From Halisarca cf. caerulea (Eukaryota > Porifera > Demospongiae > Chondrillida > Halisarcidae), in contig CAUJGJ010000397.1 in the NCBI GenBank assembly GCA_963170055.1, forward strand, positions 10,166,801-10,230,800: a DNA stretch of 64,000 bases. The letters are read 5' to 3'. Below are positions 1-11,815 of this stretch, in pieces (position 1 is the first letter of the stretch; every line of letters starts with the position of its first letter). The notes under the pieces were generated by a model, which saw nothing but the letters and a program-made list of their open reading frames with translations, was not told the origin of the DNA and did not search any database. The position numbers and the translations under genes were made by a program.

Positions 1-615
1 CCTATCTCCGTAGATAGCAAGAAGGAGTATGCAGAAGTTGCCGCAGCATTCGAAGGGTTTTTCAAAGTTCGCAAGAATGTGATATTTGAATGTGCACGCT
101 TCAACCGCCGCACCCAGCAGGATGGTGAATCGGTGGAACAGTTCATTACATCCCTCTACACCCTAGCAGAGGATTGGGACTACGGGAAACTTAAAAGTGA
201 AATGATACGCAACCGGATAGTCGTGGGCATCCGAGATCGCACACTTTCCGAGAAGCTACAGCTCGACGATAAACTGACGCTAGAAAAGGCAAAGCAGTAC
301 GTTCGCCAAAAAGAAGCTGTACATGAACAACAGATTATGATCAAAACGAAGGAAGAAGCTGCCGTGGATTTCGTGAAGCCCAGTCGCCGCTCACCCTCGA
401 AGAAAACCCAGTCAACATGCTCCATCTCTTTTCGACCGAAGGTAACACCGAAACCAGCACCTTCAAAGTGTGGCAGGTGTGGTCATGGCCCTCACTCAAG
501 GAGTCAATGCCCTGCCAACACAGCTGAATGCCTAAAATGCAAAAAAATTGGCCATTATAGTTCGATGTGCAGGAGCAAGAGCAAGACAGTAGCTACAATA
601 CTAGAGGAAGATTGA
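1..615 (+). CDS. Gag-like polyprotein with zinc knuckle (3' part)
   Basis: The frame is open from base 1 to the stop at 615, so this is the C-terminal 204 codons of a larger Gag whose start is outside. The first part (FKVRKNVIFECARF, then a Q/E/K-rich helical stretch) matches the retrotransposon-gag capsid region. A CCHC knuckle (CGRCG...H...C) followed by a second C-x2-C cluster lies near the end and would bind element RNA. It ends next to the protease/RT frame that begins around 616. No frameshift is visible in this part. Confidence 0.85.
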   Translation, partial: PISVDSKKEYAEVAAAFEGFFKVRKNVIFECARFNRRTQQDGESVEQFITSLYTLAEDWDYGKLKSEMIRNRIVVGIRDRTLSEKLQLDDKLTLEKAKQYVRQKEAVHEQQIMIKTKEEAAVDFVKPSRRSPSKKTQSTCSISFRPKVTPKPAPSKCGRCGHGPHSRSQCPANTAECLKCKKIGHYSSMCRSKSKTVATILEED

Positions 616-1920
616 ATGAACAATGAAGATTGTTTGTACCTGAATACCATTGAGAACAACTCAACAGACACTGCATGGAACCTGGAGATTTCTGTACAGG
701 GGGTGTCCACCACTTTCAAGTTGGATACAGGTGCGGAAGTTATAGCAATTTCCCCCTCTTCCCTGACCAAAATAGGAGCAATGCCCCTAAAGGAACCCAG
801 CAGAACTCTGCATGGACCTGACAGGAAGCCTCTCAAGGTCATGGGAAGCCTGATGCTTTGTCTGGCTCACAAAGACAAAGTGTCTCACCAGGAGATGTAT
901 GTAGTTGACAAATTGAAAGTCAATCTCCTTGGTCTTCCAGCCATCAAGGCACTTAATGTATTGTCCCAAGTCAATGAGGTGAACCAACAAACTCCAACAG
1001 GCACAGTTAAAGGGAAAGCACCTCCAGCCTCCATTAAGGAAAAATTTCCCAAGCTATTTCAAGGTCTGGGATCACTGAAAGGTGAGTACAAAATTCGCCT
1101 CAGAGAAGATGCTACTCCATTTGCTTTGTCCACTGCGAGGCATGTTCCTTTGCCCCTCAAAGCTAAAGTCGAGAAAGAGCTGGCAAGAATGGTGGAACTG
1201 GGAGTGATTACAAAGGTCGATGAACCAACTGAATGGTGCTCGGGCATGGTCTTGGTTCCCGAGAAAAATGGGGAAGTGAGAATTTGTGTTGACCTCAAGC
1301 CTCTTAATGAGGCAGTCTTAAGGGAAGTGCACCCTCTCCCAGATGTTGATGATAACCTTGCACAGCTGTCGGGAGCTACAGTGTTCAGCAAACTGGATGC
1401 TAATAGTGGCTTCTGGCAGATACCCCTAGAGAAATCCTCAAGGTTACTGACAACCTTCATCACTCCATTTGGGAGATTTTGCTTTAATAAGCTCCCTTTC
1501 GGGATTTCCAGTGCCCCTGAGTATTTTCAGAAGCACATGAGCTCCATGTTAGAAGGCCTGGATGGTTTCATCTCCCAGATTGATGATGTTCTTATTTTCG
1601 GAAAGGACCAAGACGAACATGACCGACGGCTACATGCAGCTCTTACAAGAATACAGGAATCTGGCCTGACACTCAACGAGAGCAAGTGTCAATTCAGTGT
1701 ATCACGCATCACTTTTTTGGGCCACGTCATTGATAAAGACGGTATCTCTCCAGACCCTCAACACACCAAAGCCATACGTGAGATGCAGACTCCCTCCACT
1801 GTGAAAGAGCTAAGGAGATTTTTAGGAATGGTAAACCAACTTGGGAAATTTTCAGCTAACATCACTGAAATCGGTACACCCCTACGTAAGCTCCTCAGCA
1901 CCAAGAATGTTTGGACATGG
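616..1920 (+). pseudogene. Gypsy-1 Pol, protease and reverse transcriptase part
   Basis: The aspartic protease active site LDTGAEV is at about residues 35-45. The reverse transcriptase fingers and palm follow, with the usual block LVPEKNGEVRICVDLKPLN, the catalytic box IDDVLIFG and the thumb/connection FLGMVNQLGKFS. The reading frame runs to VWTW at 1920, where the 1921-2977 insertion interrupts it, and the same domain resumes in frame at 2980. Family knowledge: this is the polymerase that copies element RNA to DNA. The residues just after 1920 in this open frame belong to the insertion, not to Pol. Confidence 0.88.
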
Positions 1921-2977
1921 CACAGGGCCATTATAGTCGGGCTCAGAGATTGGGGATTTTAGGTGACAAAGTACTGGAATTTAAGGAATGTATCACCATA
2001 CGTCACGATGCGCGGATCAGCTAAAGTGAATCGTATTTATACGTCATCAAAAGCCGCACGAAAGTCACACTGAACAGGCAAAACAAGATATTAAGACCCC
2101 AATCCAACTACTACTAGACTAGAGTCAACTTGAATTCAAACATTGCCAGAATCAAGATTACCAATACGCTGTGGCAAGCCAACGGTTACTCTTTCATTAT
2201 TACTCTTAGAGGACAACCAGTACACGCCATGAAGAAACATGAAAGTATCAAGAACTTACCAATAAGACTCAAAGATCGATTGATCAAACCTTCCGCTGAA
2301 GACTCGGCGAAAAGAACTGTCGATGAAAGACTAAAGTATCCGGCGGATTAGTATCCGCGAGTATCCACGGCATTAATCGTGTACGCGCTTGGTGACGCAT
2401 GCGCAACGTCACAGTTAAATGGTCGCTTGCAACCAAGTTTATAAAAATCGTGGGATCCGGACGTGTAGATGGCCATCATACCCTTCAAAGAAGATATTGT
2501 TGGTTTCAAAATAGTTGTGTAGACGTATATTTGGTGAGCGGAGAAGATATAACCAGGTACGCTAAAGTTGTAACCATTTTAAAGTCTAATTTTCACATTT
2601 TTTTAGCCACAAAAGTACATTTTTTCTTATAAGTGTTTCAGGAAGGATTATATTTTTCCCGCTCACGAATAGCTTATAGAGTAAATTTTTCTCTTTCATC
2701 TCATACCAATCTTGTAGCTGTTTGTAAGCGTCTACACGTCCGGACATCCACGTTTATTGCAAAACATACCACTTTTCCGAGCTTGTTTTAGATTTTCTGA
2801 AAAAATATACATTTATATCTTGTACACTAACTTTTCGATATATAGTCAATGAACATATAACAGATTCTAATAGCTACAAAAATGTTGTTCTAAACTAAAA
2901 AATCCGGTATATTTATAACCGCTTCCAAGCGGCAGCCATTTTTTTGGTTTTACCAGTCCGACTATAACGAGCCTGTG
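1921..2977. mobile_element. CACAGG-ended non-autonomous DNA transposon, copy A
   Basis: The ends are CACAGGGCCATTATAGTCGG on the left and, reverse-complemented, CACAGGCTCGTTATAGTCGG on the right. GG is duplicated on both sides (1919-1920 and 2978-2979). Removing the element plus one GG restores the Pol frame exactly (VWTW then GPAQQ). It shares termini and interior (a stem built from matching GAGCGG-type arms near 2538 and 2665) with copy B at 12806-14127. No protein is encoded. The CACAG terminus and 2-bp duplication suggest an EnSpm/CACTA derivative; the family assignment is inference. Confidence 0.85.
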
Positions 2978-3594
2978 GGGGTCCTGCGCAACAAAGTGCA
3001 TTTGATAAAATCAAGGAGGAACTCTCCTCCCATACTGTTCTAGCTTTGTATGATCCTTTAGCCATCACCAAAATCTCGGCTGATGCATCTTCATACAGCT
3101 TGGGAGCAGTGCTGTTGCAAAAGTCTGATGGAATGTGGAGACTGGTGTCATATGCTTCTTGCTCCATGTCAGAGACGGAAAGACGATATGCTCAAATCGA
3201 GAAAGAGGCCCTGGCGACTACATGGGCTTGCGACAAGTTTTCTACATACATCTTGGGGAAACGCATTGAACTGGAGACAGACCACAAATGTCTTGTCCCA
3301 CTCCTAAACAACAAGCACCTTGACAGCCTTCCTCCTTGCATCCAACGTTTCAGACTCCGTCTGATGAGGTTTGCCTACACCGTGAACCATGTGCCGGGGA
3401 AGTCACTACACACAGCTGACACTCTCTCAAGAGCACCCTTGCCATCTATGCACACACCTGCTGAAGCTCAGAAAGAGGACGCTGTTGAATTCTTCATAGA
3501 AGAGGTCATTTCCAACTTCCAACTGGAAACAGGGATGCTATTGACAAGTATCGAGACAGCCAAGCCACCGACCCAGTGGTTTCCAAGGTTATGA
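2978..3594 (+). pseudogene. Gypsy-1 Pol, RNase H part
   Basis: Continues Pol after the insertion with the connection motif (GPAQQSAFDKIKEEL), then RNase H (ADASSYSLGAVLLQ, SYASCSMSETERRYAQIEKE, ETDHKCLVPLL) and the start of the integrase linker (RFRLRLMRFAYTVNHVPGK...ADTLSRAP). It runs into a stop at 3594. The downstream integrase HHCC zinc finger is not recognisable, so integration function is lost. RNase H degrades the RNA strand of the RNA-DNA hybrid during reverse transcription. Confidence 0.85.
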
Positions 3595-3749
3595 AATACT
3601 GCAGATTAAAATGGCCATGAAACCATGCATCACCAGAAGTCAGGCCATTCTACCAAGTTCGAGCAGAGTTAGCGTCTGTAAAGATTTACTTCTGTCTCGC
3701 AACAGGATTGTTGTTCCAGCTTCTTTGCAACTGCCTATTCATTTAAACT

Positions 3750-4326
3750 TGTCACCAGTAGCCCTCGTTATCCACAGAGCAATGGGCTGACAGAAAGAAC
3801 TGTCAAAACTGTGAAAAGTTTGCTTAAGGATGCTCCAGATCCATATATTGCCTTGCTCTCTTATCGGACAACTCCCTTAGCTTTCTGTAAGCTGAGTCCC
3901 GCGGAACTCCTCATGGGACATCAGATTCGAACAGATGTTCCTCAGTTGCCTTCAACTCTAGTGCCAAAGTGGCCTTTTCTCAAGCACTTCCGATCCCGGG
4001 ATGCTGACTAGAAACAGCAGCAGTCTGAACATTACAATTCTCGCCATAAAACCAGAGATTTGGATGTACTCCCAGATGACACAGGAGTTTGGGTCACCTC
4101 AGGGGACACCCAGACTCCAGGACAAATTATCCGATCAGCTGATACTCCCAGGTCATACTGGGTCAAAATGCCCAATGGACAAGTTAGGCGTAATCGGATA
4201 CATCTCACTCCTCTTCCTGCAGTTGTACCACAGGAGCCTCCATCAACCAGCAGTCCCTCACCCATCATGACGTGCAGCCATACGGGCACTGCTATCAATC
4301 CTCCTGATCGCTTGCAATACACTTGA
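3750..4326 (+). pseudogene. Gypsy-1 integrase, C-terminal remnant
   Basis: SSPRYPQSNGLTERTVKTVK is the end of the retroviral-type integrase core, with the Glu that normally completes the DDE triad placed in a TER context. It is followed by LLSYRTTPLAFCKLSPAELLMG and then, after a stop at about 4009-4011, by the C-terminal beta domain in another frame (DTGVWVTSGDTQTPGQI...YWVKMPNGQVRRNRIHL) to 4326. The part between 3600 and 3750 does not align with the core, which implies a deletion of a few hundred bases. The fragment cannot act as an integrase. Confidence 0.75.
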
Positions 4327-4361
4327 GAGGGGAGATGTGGCATAACTGTACACTTATATCA
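4326..4361 (+). repeat. Polypurine tract and start of gypsy-1 3' LTR
   Basis: The purine run GAGGGGAGA is directly followed by TGTGGCATAACTG, the expected polypurine tract plus TG-starting LTR. Only the first few tens of bases of the LTR remain before the Harbinger-like sequence that starts GGCTGCGTTTACACAAC at 4362. Confidence 0.6.
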
Positions 4362-4574
4362 GGCTGCGTTTACACAACAACGATTTCGCTCGTATCCGCA
4401 ATAATATCCGTCATAATTGTTGCGGTTAGGCCTTTCGTTTACACGACAACGGTGAAACCATTTCCTGTATCCGCAAATATTCGTATCCGCCAAAGAAAGC
4501 GGAAAAATTTGTATCCGGGAATATTTCGTCGTCGTGTAAACAGCTGCTCCGTTGTTTGTCTACGGTGGAAGAAG

Positions 4575-5836
4575 ATGGATCGTCGTATCATCGCAGCCTT
4601 TTTGGCTCTCTTGTCGACTTTAATTGGCATCTATTCACTTGCCTACAAATCTATAGTGCTCCAGAGTGCCTACTTTCTGTGGAAAAGGCAAAGACTAGCG
4701 CACCTCGCCCTGTTTTCGACCCGCAGAAGGCGCCAGATATGCCAAAGACGGTTCTGGATCAGGCCAGGAAGGACCCAGGGATGGTGGGAGAACTTTCTAC
4801 AGGACAAAGTACTACCCGTAGAGTGGAAGGAGAATTTTAGGATGCAAAAGCATAATTTCCTAAAGCTCTGTGTAGAACTGGAACCCCATATACAGAAACA
4901 AGAAACCAACATGCGCAAGCCGATCAGCGTACAGTGCCAAATTGCTGCTACTTTATACTATCTCTCGGATGAAGGGAGGCTCAGGAAGACAGCCAATGCA
5001 TTTGGCATTTCTCGTTCAGCTGTGTCCCTGATTGTCCGAAGAGTATCAAAGGCTATTGCGCTACACCTTGGTCCAAAGTATATTCAGCTTCCTCTAACGG
5101 AAGAGGCAGTTAAAGAGAAAGTTGGTAAATTTTACACAACATTTTCAGTGCCTCAGTGCTTGGGTGCTATAGACTGCACCCACGTTGAAATAAAGCAGCC
5201 TTCATCAAACTATACTGACTATATTAACCGAAAAGGACGCTACTCCCTCGATGTACAGGCATGTTGTGACCATGATTTCTGTTTCTGGATGTGGTTGTGA
5301 AATGGCCTGGGAGCGTTCATGATGCCCGGATATTTGCCAACTCACGACTCAACCACTGTCTTAGAGATGGTGAGATTCCTCCATGCCCAAGAATAATTGT
5401 TGAAGATAGTGATGCTATTCCAGTGTTTTTAATTGGAAATCCTGCTTACCCATTGATGCCGTACCTTATGAAAGAGTATGTTAGTGGAGGTGCCACAAGA
5501 CAGGAACAATACTTTGGACTGAAAATGTGCAGCGCAAGAAATGTAATTGAATGTTCATTTGGACGATTAAAGGCTCGATTTGGTGCATTGAAAAGGGCAA
5601 TGGATATAAACATTGATGATTTGCCACATGTCATATACGCATGTTTCGTATTGCACAACTTTTGCGAAATGAATGGAGAGAGTGTCTCAGAAGGCTCAGT
5701 GCAAACAGCCATGTCCTATGACAGAGAATTCCAGCCTGAAATAACTTCAAGCAGATATGTTGCTTCTGCAGGAAGTAATGCGGAAGGTAAAGGGAAAGCA
5801 GTTCGACGAATACTGACTTCATACTTTGACCCGTAG
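4575..5836 (+). pseudogene. PIF/Harbinger transposase (Harbinger-1), one frameshift
   Basis: A DDE_Tnp_4-type transposase of about 420 codons. The N-terminal part carries a helix-turn-helix (GISRSAVSLIVRRVSKAI). The catalytic region carries GAIDCTHVEI (first D), then [11 protein letters not shown] (second D) and [14 protein letters not shown] (E), and ends in a C-terminal helix that includes [12 protein letters not shown]. At about 5285-5290 the frame is lost by one missing base: the upstream frame ends FCFWMWL-stop, while the conserved block resumes one frame over. The ATG at 4575 is the first in frame with the conserved part. The region just before (4362-4520) contains two related copies of GTTTACAC(A/G)ACAACG with scattered GTATCCGC motifs and may be the left end; I could not find the matching right end. 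The transposase cuts and pastes the element, normally with a Myb- or MADF-type partner. Confidence 0.85.
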
Positions 5837-6455
5837 ATTTATATTCATTTTTAGTAAACCATATAACCATTCAATTTAGCTGTTACAGTATTAATTTATT
5901 ATAGAGAATAAGGATTCTAAACATTCACTTAAGTAAAAGGAATGATATCTAAACATATATTATAAACCATATAAAAACCATTTAAAAATGGAAAAAAGAT
6001 GTAGGGATAAAAATTGTCAACGTCAAAAAACATTGGAACAAGGTAGGGTTGTTTGCTACACAGGGCTGGACGGGCATAGGGATACACACCGAAAATGCGT
6101 ATTGGATACGGGTACCGTATTACTGTTATACGGCACCCGTATCTCTGCAGTGTACGGTAATTACATGGATTGCCGTCAGTAGGAATACGGGCTCCGTGCG
6201 TTACCATATTGGCACTACTGAGACAGGTTGACCGTATTACCCCCAGTGTAAAACATCCGTGTATAATCGTTCAAGATATCGTTTCGCTGAGGTAGACGGG
6301 TGACGCACGGGACACAGACAACAGGCCGGTTGCTCTACAGCCTTCTAGATTCACTTCACCGTCATTTGATCAGAGGTAAAAGACAATTATTACAAATTTA
6401 AAGATACATACGCAAGAATAATACGTATACAAGACAGCAAGTTGTTCAGCAAAAG
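5837..6455. other. Intergenic stretch with transposon-end debris
   Basis: No gene seen. 5960-6010 resembles the arm of the foldback at 23.79-24.15 kb (ATATAAAAACCATTTAAAAATGG). 6090-6240 holds several CCGTATTAC/GGTACCGTAT-type words in both orientations, probably eroded inverted repeats of another element. Confidence 0.4.
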
Positions 6456-6907
6456 TTAGTCTTCCGCGAAAGACGCGTCAGAGGACTCATCCAATTCTGC
6501 GGGCGGTGAATTCGAAGTTTCCTGATTCAGATCTTGCATATGGTCAGCTTCTTCATCATCACAATCATGCTCAGCCTCATTGGGTACCTCTTTAACTGCC
6601 CAAGCAGGTCCAGGCATGGCTGGCAGTTGGGATGCTTCTCCTTGGACTCTTCGCTTCCTCTGAAACTGGTTGCCCTTTAGTTGCCTTTCATAGCGTCTGT
6701 CCAGTTTCTTAATGAAGTTTGTTGCCCCTGCACAAAATATATAATTACATGTAAGGAGCATGAAGTAAATTAATGTAAGCATGATTGTGCAGTATGTTAT
6801 TTATTTTAAGTATTTTTTCACAAAAGAACTACTGAACATTTACATTTTACAGTCTAACCATACGTCAAATAACTCAAATACTTCTGTATTACATACGTAT
6901 AGCAATA

Positions 6908-7752
6908 AAGTGGAACCTGTCTACTGTGGTCACCATTGGGGCAAAATTTCTGGCTGTTGTGGACAGGTGGTTGCTTTAATGAGGTAGAATACCATACATT
7001 ATACGGTACTTCCCATAGTAATTTTAATGATTTGTTAAGAACGAATGAGTGAGCAAATGAATAACGAAGGGCGAACGAATGCTGAACGAACGAGTGAACG
7101 AACACTTGAACCCATGATGTCATAATGTGACGTTTTTTAAAAAATTACGCAACTTCTATAAAGACATCATCACTTCAAGTAGGTGAGTGATTCTTCGGAT
7201 TCTTCCACAAGTTGGCGAAATTAGTTTATTTTCTTCGAAATGAATGGAACAAAATTTCATCATCCTTAGCTATCTCGCTGTCAATGAAGTCCAGGATAGC
7301 ACATGTCTTGGTGGGCTTTCTACCAGTTACCGCTTCTGATAAAGGTGCCCGTATCTTTAAATTTTTTCAGGAAATGCGATACCCCGGGCTTTGTAACGTG
7401 GTGGCCTTCTGACGCTAGTAGATTCGCGATCTGAGATAAAAGACTTGCCTATTCTGATTATATAGAGAATTCGTTGTTTCATGTAGTTAGAATAAACCAT
7501 AACGTTTGTCTGCACACTCCCAACATCAGCATTCGCATTATGACGCTTCCGCTTCCGTGATCGATCAGAATGAACGAAGGTTGAACGAAGGCTTGAATGA
7601 ACCCTGATTGAACGCTGAATGAAGTTGTAATGAATGAACAGTCGTTGTTAAACTTATTATGGGAAGTACCGTAACTGATTCGGACAAGAATTTGTGGCTA
7701 GTATAGACAGGTGGCTGCATTACACAGTGACCACAATAGACAGGTTCCACTG
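6908..7752. mobile_element. Foldback DNA transposon with ~200-bp inverted arms
   Basis: The left arm (AAGTGGAACCTGTCTACTG...) and the reverse-complemented right arm (CAGTGGAACCTGTCTATTG...) match for about 200 bp. They share GGTCAC, CAGGTGG, ACGGTACTTCCCAT and tandem GAACGAA-type words. TA flanks both ends (6906-6907 and 7753-7754), as in the Tc1/mariner/pogo group. No transposase is encoded. It lies in the last intron of the 6.5-14.4 kb accessory gene. Confidence 0.75.
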
Positions 7753-7887
7753 TATATACCGATTAATATTAATTTAATTTCCACTGTGCATGTTTGGCAC
7801 ATGGGAAGGACAAGGCTTGGTTTTATTGGAATGCACATGATTTGATGGTCATTTTTAGGCATGACACAGTAAAGAGAAATCAAAGTA

Positions 7888-8146
7888 CAGTAGAACCTTG
7901 CTTATCCGACTATTCTGGGACCAGCCTATGGTCAGATAAGTGATAAGGTTGTATACATGAAGCACCATCATCATAGTATGTACATAGTCTAATCAAACAC
8001 AGTAGACACAGTGCAAAATATTATATTATGAGGGTACAGCTACGTATACTATAATAATATTGCTTTCTCAGGTGGGCATTAATTAGAATAATATGGCAGT
8101 GCCTGCCTCTGAATATTCGAAGCATTGGATAACGGAGGCTCCACTG
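7888..8146. mobile_element. Pogo/Tigger-like MITE
   Basis: 259 bp with ends CAGTAGAACCTTGCTTATCC and, reverse-complemented, CAGTGGAGCCTCCGTTATCC, flanked by TA duplications. This terminal pattern is typical of Tigger/pogo elements. Non-coding; inside the last intron of the accessory gene. Confidence 0.75.
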
Positions 8147-8639
8147 TACTTCATGTGCATCTACGTAATTCTCTATGTACATTTCAATCATATGAGGGCC
8201 ATAGGGAGCATCTGAAGAACAGTTTGGCCATAAGTACATACTAGCTCTCTCTATAAAAGGGGTACTATAAGCTGCACATGGAAACTAACTCTCTGATCTC
8301 CAAGGCAGTTCATGTCTGACAATCTGTTCGCCGTCTCCTCCGCTTTCTTCTGTCATAAAATGGAAGGAAATTTCCTTCCACTTGTCAGCCTCGGAGCCTG
8401 CTCGCACATATTTTGATCTTCTTTGGTAGAGCTGTGCATATCGGGGGAAAATGCAAAACTATGGAATGATATGCTGCATACTAAACCATATACAGATTCT
8501 GAAATAAAGTTACCTGTTTTTGTGCTTGCTTTGTCTTCCTCTGCTTATTGTTTTTTCCACAGTACTCGCTCTTCCTGGTTTGCTGTCATTGAATACACGT
8601 CTCCTGCTCTCATAGTAGCGATACACGGCTCCTATTAGC

Positions 8640-9293
8640 AGTGATAAAGGAGAAATATTAATAAATTTATTTCAGTTCTATGCATGCAGCAATCATTATG
8701 CTATGAGAAATACAAGGGTTGACATACATTACTGTACCTTGTCGGTGTCCTAAAATCAAGACAAAGCCTCAAAGTGAAAGGAGAACGTGCATGTATGTAC
8801 TGTATGAGTTTGCTAAAAGTGCCATTGGAGTCCAGAGGAGTGCTCGAAGTATGGACTCAATGCTTCCTAAAACGACGCGACACTACGTAGAATTTTAAAA
8901 AAAAATGTTTCCTGTTCAGCAATAGGAGCAAAAGGAGAAGCTTCTTCTTTGTGACCATTTTGTGTGCTATGTACTAAGGAAATTTTGATGGGGGACACAC
9001 TTGATATGTAAAATAGTTGGCCTAGAACGCCTTGTGTGGCTCCTTGAGCGAATTAGCAAATTATTAGTTTTATTCCTTCACGGGAATTTGGACAGTCATG
9101 TACCCCAGGCTTAAGAGCACATGACTGTTGTGGACACCTGAATGCATATATAGAGTGCGTCATGCACACGCACGGTGCCTTTTTGAGAGACCATTGTGAA
9201 AGATTACCCCTCTTATGAGATCAGCTAAGCTGGTAACAAATGTACATAAACCTCGTACTACATATCCTCATATTAGAGTCCACCACTTTTTAA
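8640..9293. other. Intron sequence without recognised features
   Basis: Lies in intron 3 of the 6.5-14.4 kb gene. No protein similarity, inverted repeat or array was seen. Confidence 0.4.
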
Positions 9294-10197
9294 CCCTTTA
9301 TTGTGGACGGGCCACTATAGTGGCTCGCGCGTGACCATTCCTGTTGGGGGCTAAGTGGTGAAATAGCGTAACCATTATTGTGGACGGGCCACTATAGTGG
9401 CTCCTTCTTTCTCTATCATTTTTGGAGCGAAGTTGATTACTTCGGTTACAAATAACGCTTTTAAAGCTAGCCAAGCTTGTTTGAAGCACAACTGAATACA
9501 CAACTAAGAGAAATTTGCACACACTGACTTGTAAAAGGTTGAAATGTAAGCATATAAAAGTTCCGCCGATGGGTAAAAAAGACACGGTTCGAAAAAGCTT
9601 ATTTTGCATTCATAAACTTTCCAAATGTAGCACTATCCATAGTAGGATAAAGAACAGACCAAAATTGTGCAGTTTGCTTAGTAGCAGCCGAATAAATAGC
9701 ACTGAAGATTGTAGAAAGCGAGCGAAGAATCTTCGGTGCGAATTCCGACAAACGATAACATTTCTTCTTGATTTTCGACATCTACTTGAAGGATCATTCT
9801 ATTGAGGGTACAAAACAAATACAGTTGGAGCTTGTACAATATGAAAGTGCTTGAAACTCTTCGTTTTATCTATAGTTTTAGCCAAGAACCATATTTCTAG
9901 AAAACCAAATCATTGTAAAACTTTGCATAATTCCACATATCGTCGCATATTAATCTTTGCATAACACCGAATTTTAGTTGTTTTTGTACTATTTACTATT
10001 ACTTCTAACTTGGTTGTAATGTGTACCACAGCCCTCAAATTTCTAGCATGTGCCCTTATCACCACACGTAGCCTGCATATAATTTGAACAAATTTCGCTA
10101 AGATTCGCTTATCTCCCACAATCACAGGTTGAGCCACTATAGTGGCTCGTCCACAACAACGCATTTTTCGCGAGCGCACATGTCCCACAATAAAGGG
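9294..10197. mobile_element. piggyBac-type MITE with TTAA duplication and internal palindromes
   Basis: The ends CCCTTTATTGTGG are perfect inverted repeats, flanked by TTAA (9290-9293 and 10198-10201). The CCCT terminus and TTAA target are the piggyBac signature. The 14-bp perfect palindrome GCCACTATAGTGGC occurs near 9310, 9387 and 10134, within larger repeated blocks (GTGGACGGGCCACTATAG...). These are probably subterminal transposase-binding sites. The 904 bp encode nothing convincing. The ends differ from those of the autonomous piggyBac at 17042-20570 beyond CCCT, so that element is not its obvious parent. Confidence 0.82.
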
Positions 10198-10209
10198 TTA
10201 AAGACCACA

Positions 10210-11815
10210 TGAGACAAGTCCCTGTGAGTGGGCCTCTCAAAGGCGGTATTGCAGTAGACACATGAAAACGAAGGAAATGCTACCTCTACAGAACAAGATA
10301 CAGTGCTCCCTACCAAAAGATGACACATCTTGACAGGTATGTTGCCGAAAGATGACACATATTGACAACACAAGAGCAATGCATGTACACACATGAAAAC
10401 AATGCTGCATGGCTCTACAGGACAAGATACAGTGCTTCCTGCCAAAAGATGACACATCTTGACAGGGGGGGTTGCCGAAAGATGACACATCTTGACAACA
10501 CATGAGCAATGGATGTACACACATGAAAACAATGCTGCATGGCTCTACAGAACAAGATACAGTGCTCCCTGCCGAAAGATGACACATCTTGACAGGTGTG
10601 TTGCCGAAAGATGACACATCTTGACAACACAAGAGCAATGCATGTACACACATGAAAACAATGCTGCATGGCTCTACAGGACAAGATACAGTGCTTCCTG
10701 CCAAAAGATGACACATCTTGACAGGGGGGGTTGCCGAAAGATGACACATCTTGACAACACAAGAGCAATGCATGTACACACATGAAAACAATGCTGCATG
10801 GCTCTACAGAACAAGATACAGTGCTTCCTGCCGAAAGATGACACATCTTGACAGGTGTGTTGCCAAAAGATGACACATCTTGACAACACAAAGAGCAATA
10901 CATGTACACACATGAAAATAATGCTGCATGACTCTACAGGACAAGATACAGTGCTTCCTGCCAAAAGATGACACATCTTGACAGGGGGGGTTGCCGAAAG
11001 ATGACACATCTTGACAACACAAGAGCAATGCATGTACACACATGAAAACAATGCTGCATGGCTCTACAGAACAAGATACAGTGCTTCCTGCCGAAAGATG
11101 ACACATCTTGACAGGTGTGTTGCCAAAAGATGACACATCTTGACAACACAAAGAGCAATACATGTACACACATGAAAATAATGCTGCATGACTCTACAGG
11201 ACAAGATACAGTGCTTCCTGCCAAAAGATGACACATCTTGACAGGGGGGGTTGCCGAAAGATGACACATCTTGACAACACAAGAGCAATGCATGTACACA
11301 CATGAAAACAATGCTGCATGGCTCTACAGAACAAGATACAGTGCTCCCTGCCGAAAGATGACACATCTTGACAGGTGTGTTGCCGAAAGATGACACATCT
11401 TGACAACACAAAGAGCAATACATATACACATATGAAAACAATGCTGCATGGCTCTACAGAACAAGATACAGTGCTCCCTGCCGAAAGATGACACATCTTG
11501 ACAGGTGTGTTGCCGAAAGATGACACATCTTGACAACACAAAGAGCAATACATATACACATATGAAAACAATGCTGGCTCTACAGAACAACATATGGTGC
11601 TCCCATCCGAAAGATGACACATCTTGACAGGTGTGTTGCCGAAAGATGACACATCTTGACAACACAAAGAGCAATACATATACACATATGAAAACAATGC
11701 TGGCTCTACAGAACAACATATGGTGCTCCCATTCGAAAGATGACACATCTCGACAACACAAAGAGCAATACATGTACACACATGAAAACAATGCTGGCTT
11801 ACAGTGCTCCTTCCC
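10210..11815. repeat. ~130-bp minisatellite, about 12 units
   Basis: A unit of about 130 bp starts near 10283, 10421, 10551, 10680, 10810, 10940, 11069, 11199, 11329 and 11459, with shorter variants near 11583 and 11708. Most units contain two copies of AAGATGACACATCTTGACA, a stem-loop-like word with AGAT/ATCT arms, and CATGTACACACATGAAAA. Neighbouring units alternate between subtypes (GACAGGGGGGGTTGCC versus GACAGGTGTGTTGCC), so the array also has a 260-bp higher-order period. It lies in intron 3 of the accessory gene. The long - strand open frames through it are a by-product of stop-poor sequence. Confidence 0.9.

Larger units (their letters stand above)
1..4361 (+). mobile_element. Ty3/gypsy LTR retrotransposon remnant (gypsy-1), 5' end outside window
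   Basis: The order gag zinc knuckle, aspartic protease, reverse transcriptase, RNase H, integrase C-terminus, polypurine tract (about 4326-4335) and LTR start (TGTGGCATAAC at 4336) is that of a Ty3/gypsy element. The 5' LTR lies left of the window. The copy is dead. A 1057-bp DNA element splits RT from RNase H at 1921-2977. The integrase zinc-binding domain and most of its catalytic core are deleted around 3600-3750. The 3' LTR is cut after about 26 bp by Harbinger-type sequence. The RT and RNase H parts are otherwise well preserved, so the insertion is probably not ancient. Confidence 0.9.

Noticed and set aside
4362..6300. Complete Harbinger-1 element with both terminal repeats
   Set aside because: I could not find a right-hand counterpart to GGCTGCGTTTACACAAC, so only the transposase is called.
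9294..10197. MITE derived from the resident piggyBac at 17042-20570
   Set aside because: Only CCCT and the TTAA target are shared; the following terminal bases differ (TTATTGTGG versus CTGACCCGCGC).
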